Source of the DNA: an uncultured bacterium
GTDB taxonomy: Bacteria; Bacillota; Clostridia; Oscillospirales; Acutalibacteraceae
Length of the DNA stretch: 41,188 bases
Direction of reading: 5' to 3'
Assembly: GCA_905215855.1 (NCBI GenBank)
Contig: CAJMRT010000013.1
Coordinates: forward strand, 1 to 41,188
The notes under the pieces were generated by a model, which saw only the letters and a program-made list of their open reading frames with translations, did not search any database and had not been told where the DNA came from. Of this stretch, positions 40,155-41,188 are shown one piece after another (within the stretch, counting starts at the first letter, position 1; every line of letters begins with the position of its first letter). The position numbers and the translations under genes are program-made.

Positions 40155-40541
40155 ATGCGTGCAAAAAAAGAAATAGTGTCCGTGAGTTATTCAAAAAATC
40201 ATTCAAATTTTGACTACTGCTGTTCTTTTTATGCGCGAAAAGAAGGCACAATTTACCTTTTTGACGCTATCTGCAAATGCGGCTATATTGCTTTTGAAAA
40301 TCTTCTGATTGACGAAACGGATATGAAATTGTTGTGTGACACAACCGAGGATGCTTTGGAATCTTTGAAAAAATATACTTCCAAAAACAAAGAACTGATT
40401 ATTGACGATGCTACCACCGTAAGTATTAAAATTGAATATTCTGACCAAAGCAGTGTATCATTTAATATGTTAGAACAGTCCTTGGATTCACTCGAAACAA
40501 TATTCTTCACCCTTGCAGAAAAGTATTACAATAATATTTGA
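40155..40541 (+). CDS. Hypothetical small soluble protein
   Basis: 128 residues from ATG 40155 (MRAKKEIVSV); an upstream in-frame ATG at 40113 would add 14 residues. Neither has a convincing RBS. The protein has alternating strands and a C-terminal helix (SLDSLETIFFTLAEKYYNNI) and three cysteines in the first half. No family recognised. A 7-bp stem (40092-40098 with 40123-40129) lies between it and the zinc-ribbon gene. It is probably the last gene of the operon, or a separate small gene. Confidence 0.5.
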   Translation: MRAKKEIVSVSYSKNHSNFDYCCSFYARKEGTIYLFDAICKCGYIAFENLLIDETDMKLLCDTTEDALESLKKYTSKNKELIIDDATTVSIKIEYSDQSSVSFNMLEQSLDSLETIFFTLAEKYYNNI

Positions 40542-40562
40542 TTTTTGTAATTATTAACGCAA

Positions 40563-40985
40563 ATGAAAAGTAAAAAAATCGATACTGTTACGCTTGCGGT
40601 GATTATTTTGAATATTCCTATGGTGATTACGATAATATTTCTTTAATCGCAGGTAAAATTGCCGAGATGTTTTACAACAAGCAAGGTTTTGTTGTAAAAC
40701 ACCACTCGCGAAATACACTATCAGAAATTTAATGTCAATACTTCCAAAATTCAGCAGGTAAGTTTGTCAATAAGTCCCGAAAATCGTGACGAAACCATAG
40801 ATTATGTTGCTTTTATGGTTATGTGTGGTTATAATGAGAGCGAAATGCTAGTGTAACAAATCAAACATAATGATTTCGGCAGAACAACGCAGGTTAGAAC
40901 TGTCCGCAGTGACGATGTCCTTGTATTTAGTACTGATTATGAGTATGCGGATTGTAAGATTATTAACAAATACCTCCTATGGTAA
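40563..40985 (+). pseudogene. Decayed gene of about 140 codons
   Basis: Coding-like sequence is spread over two frames. It starts with MKSKKIDTVTLAVI at 40563. A second frame from about 40607 reads FEYSYGDYDNISLIAGKIAE. It returns to the first frame from 40716 (HYQKFNVNTSKIQQVSLSIS), which is cut by a TAA at 40854 and then continues as QIKHNDFGRTTQVRTVRSDD to a stop at 40983. The two frame changes and an internal stop mark it as dead. The family is unknown. It accounts for most of the long gap 40542-41140. Confidence 0.6.
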
Positions 40986-41013
40986 TTTCTTTATTATCAT
41001 AGGAGGTGATTTT
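40972..41013 (+). terminator. Hairpin after the decayed gene
   Basis: ACCTCCTATG (40972-40981) and CATAGGAGGT (40998-41007) form a perfect 10-bp stem with a 16-base loop, followed by GATTTTT. The right arm contains an AGGAGGT that looks like an RBS, but only a six-codon frame follows. Confidence 0.6.
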
Positions 41014-41085
41014 TATTGTACATTTTTGGCGATTAGCCAAATGAATTTATTTAGCAGAGAATGCATAAAACAGCAACAAAATAGT

Positions 41086-41114
41086 TTGACTATTATACAA
41101 TATTGTGTTAGAAT
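41086..41114 (+). promoter_or_regulatory. Promoter of the NfeD-like gene
   Basis: TTGACT (41086-41091), a 17-base spacer and TAGAAT (41109-41114), just upstream of AAAAGGAGGGTGAT. Confidence 0.75.
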
Positions 41115-41140
41115 TATGCAAAAAGGAGGGTGATAACTCT

Positions 41141-41188
41141 ATGGAGCAATATATGCCGATAGTGTGGATAGGCTTTGCAATATTTGTG
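41141..41188 (+). CDS. Start of an NfeD-like membrane protein (partial)
   Basis: Sixteen codons are visible (MEQYMPIVWIGFAIFV) before the window ends, with a strong RBS (AGGAGGGTGAT). The hydrophobic start resembles the short NfeD family, which usually lies beside floT/SPFH genes, but the fragment is too short to be sure. Confidence 0.5.
   Translation, partial: MEQYMPIVWIGFAIFV

Noticed and set aside
39667..40251. 194-residue minus-strand frame with a repeat
   Set aside because: It is the reverse complement of the 39-base repeat in the zinc-ribbon gene and has no start signals.
40870..41133. 87-residue frame upstream of the NfeD-like gene
   Set aside because: It overlaps the decayed gene, the hairpin and the promoter in another frame and has no RBS.

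Overview
The window looks like a chromosome segment of a low-GC, spore-forming Gram-positive of the Oscillospiraceae (Ruminococcus-like). The clues are dockerin-bearing secreted proteins, SpoIIM- and BofA-family sporulation proteins, a SufCBDSU operon with a divergent Rrf2 regulator, DUF4364 and DUF6935 proteins, consensus sigma-A promoters and Gram-positive LexA boxes. The family is an inference; no rRNA is present to prove it. I saw no tRNA, rRNA, CRISPR array, integrase or transposase.

Layout. 1-6391: the tail of a membrane protein, a large secreted lysozyme (SH3 and Ig-like domains around a GH24 domain), proC, then a four-gene envelope operon (SpoIIM-like, YesL-like and two anchored paralogs) behind an RBS-masking hairpin. 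6394-8894 (minus): a three-gene SOS cassette of Y-family polymerase, a conserved 77-residue protein and an SPL-type radical SAM protein. Its promoter has a LexA box filling the spacer. 8987-10361: a decayed dockerin gene next to an intact paralog. 10405-18353: pyrE, radC, then uvrB with ParE- and ParC-like topoisomerase genes behind a consensus promoter that also carries LexA boxes. 18429-19763: secG, a BofA-family gene and a DUF4364 gene. 19895-25437: the Rrf2 regulator and sufC-B-D-S-U. sufS is broken by an apparent 10-base deletion just before its PLP lysine.

25440-32039 is visibly more AT-rich. It holds small hypothetical proteins, several with membrane spans and one DUF4279 protein, mixed with frameshifted genes. 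It resembles a store of orphan immunity-like or other accessory genes, although no toxin is visible. Its right edge cuts a lipoprotein gene directly onto a two-component locus (32040-35627: 7TM sensor without recognisable kinase motifs, histidine kinase, NarL/LuxR-type regulator). Downstream, two promoters carry the same palindrome centred about -42.5, as expected of an activator site. They drive a four-span membrane protein and an operon with a pseudo-receiver, a DUF6935 protein, a dockerin protein and a repeat-bearing zinc-ribbon protein. The window ends in a decayed gene and the start of an NfeD-like gene.

The strongest candidates for something little described are the SOS cassette, whose radical SAM protein ends in a canonical beta-clamp motif (QLSLF), the matched double-LexA-box promoters, and the palindrome regulon next to the three-gene signalling locus. 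No base composition or alignment was computed; such statements are by eye.
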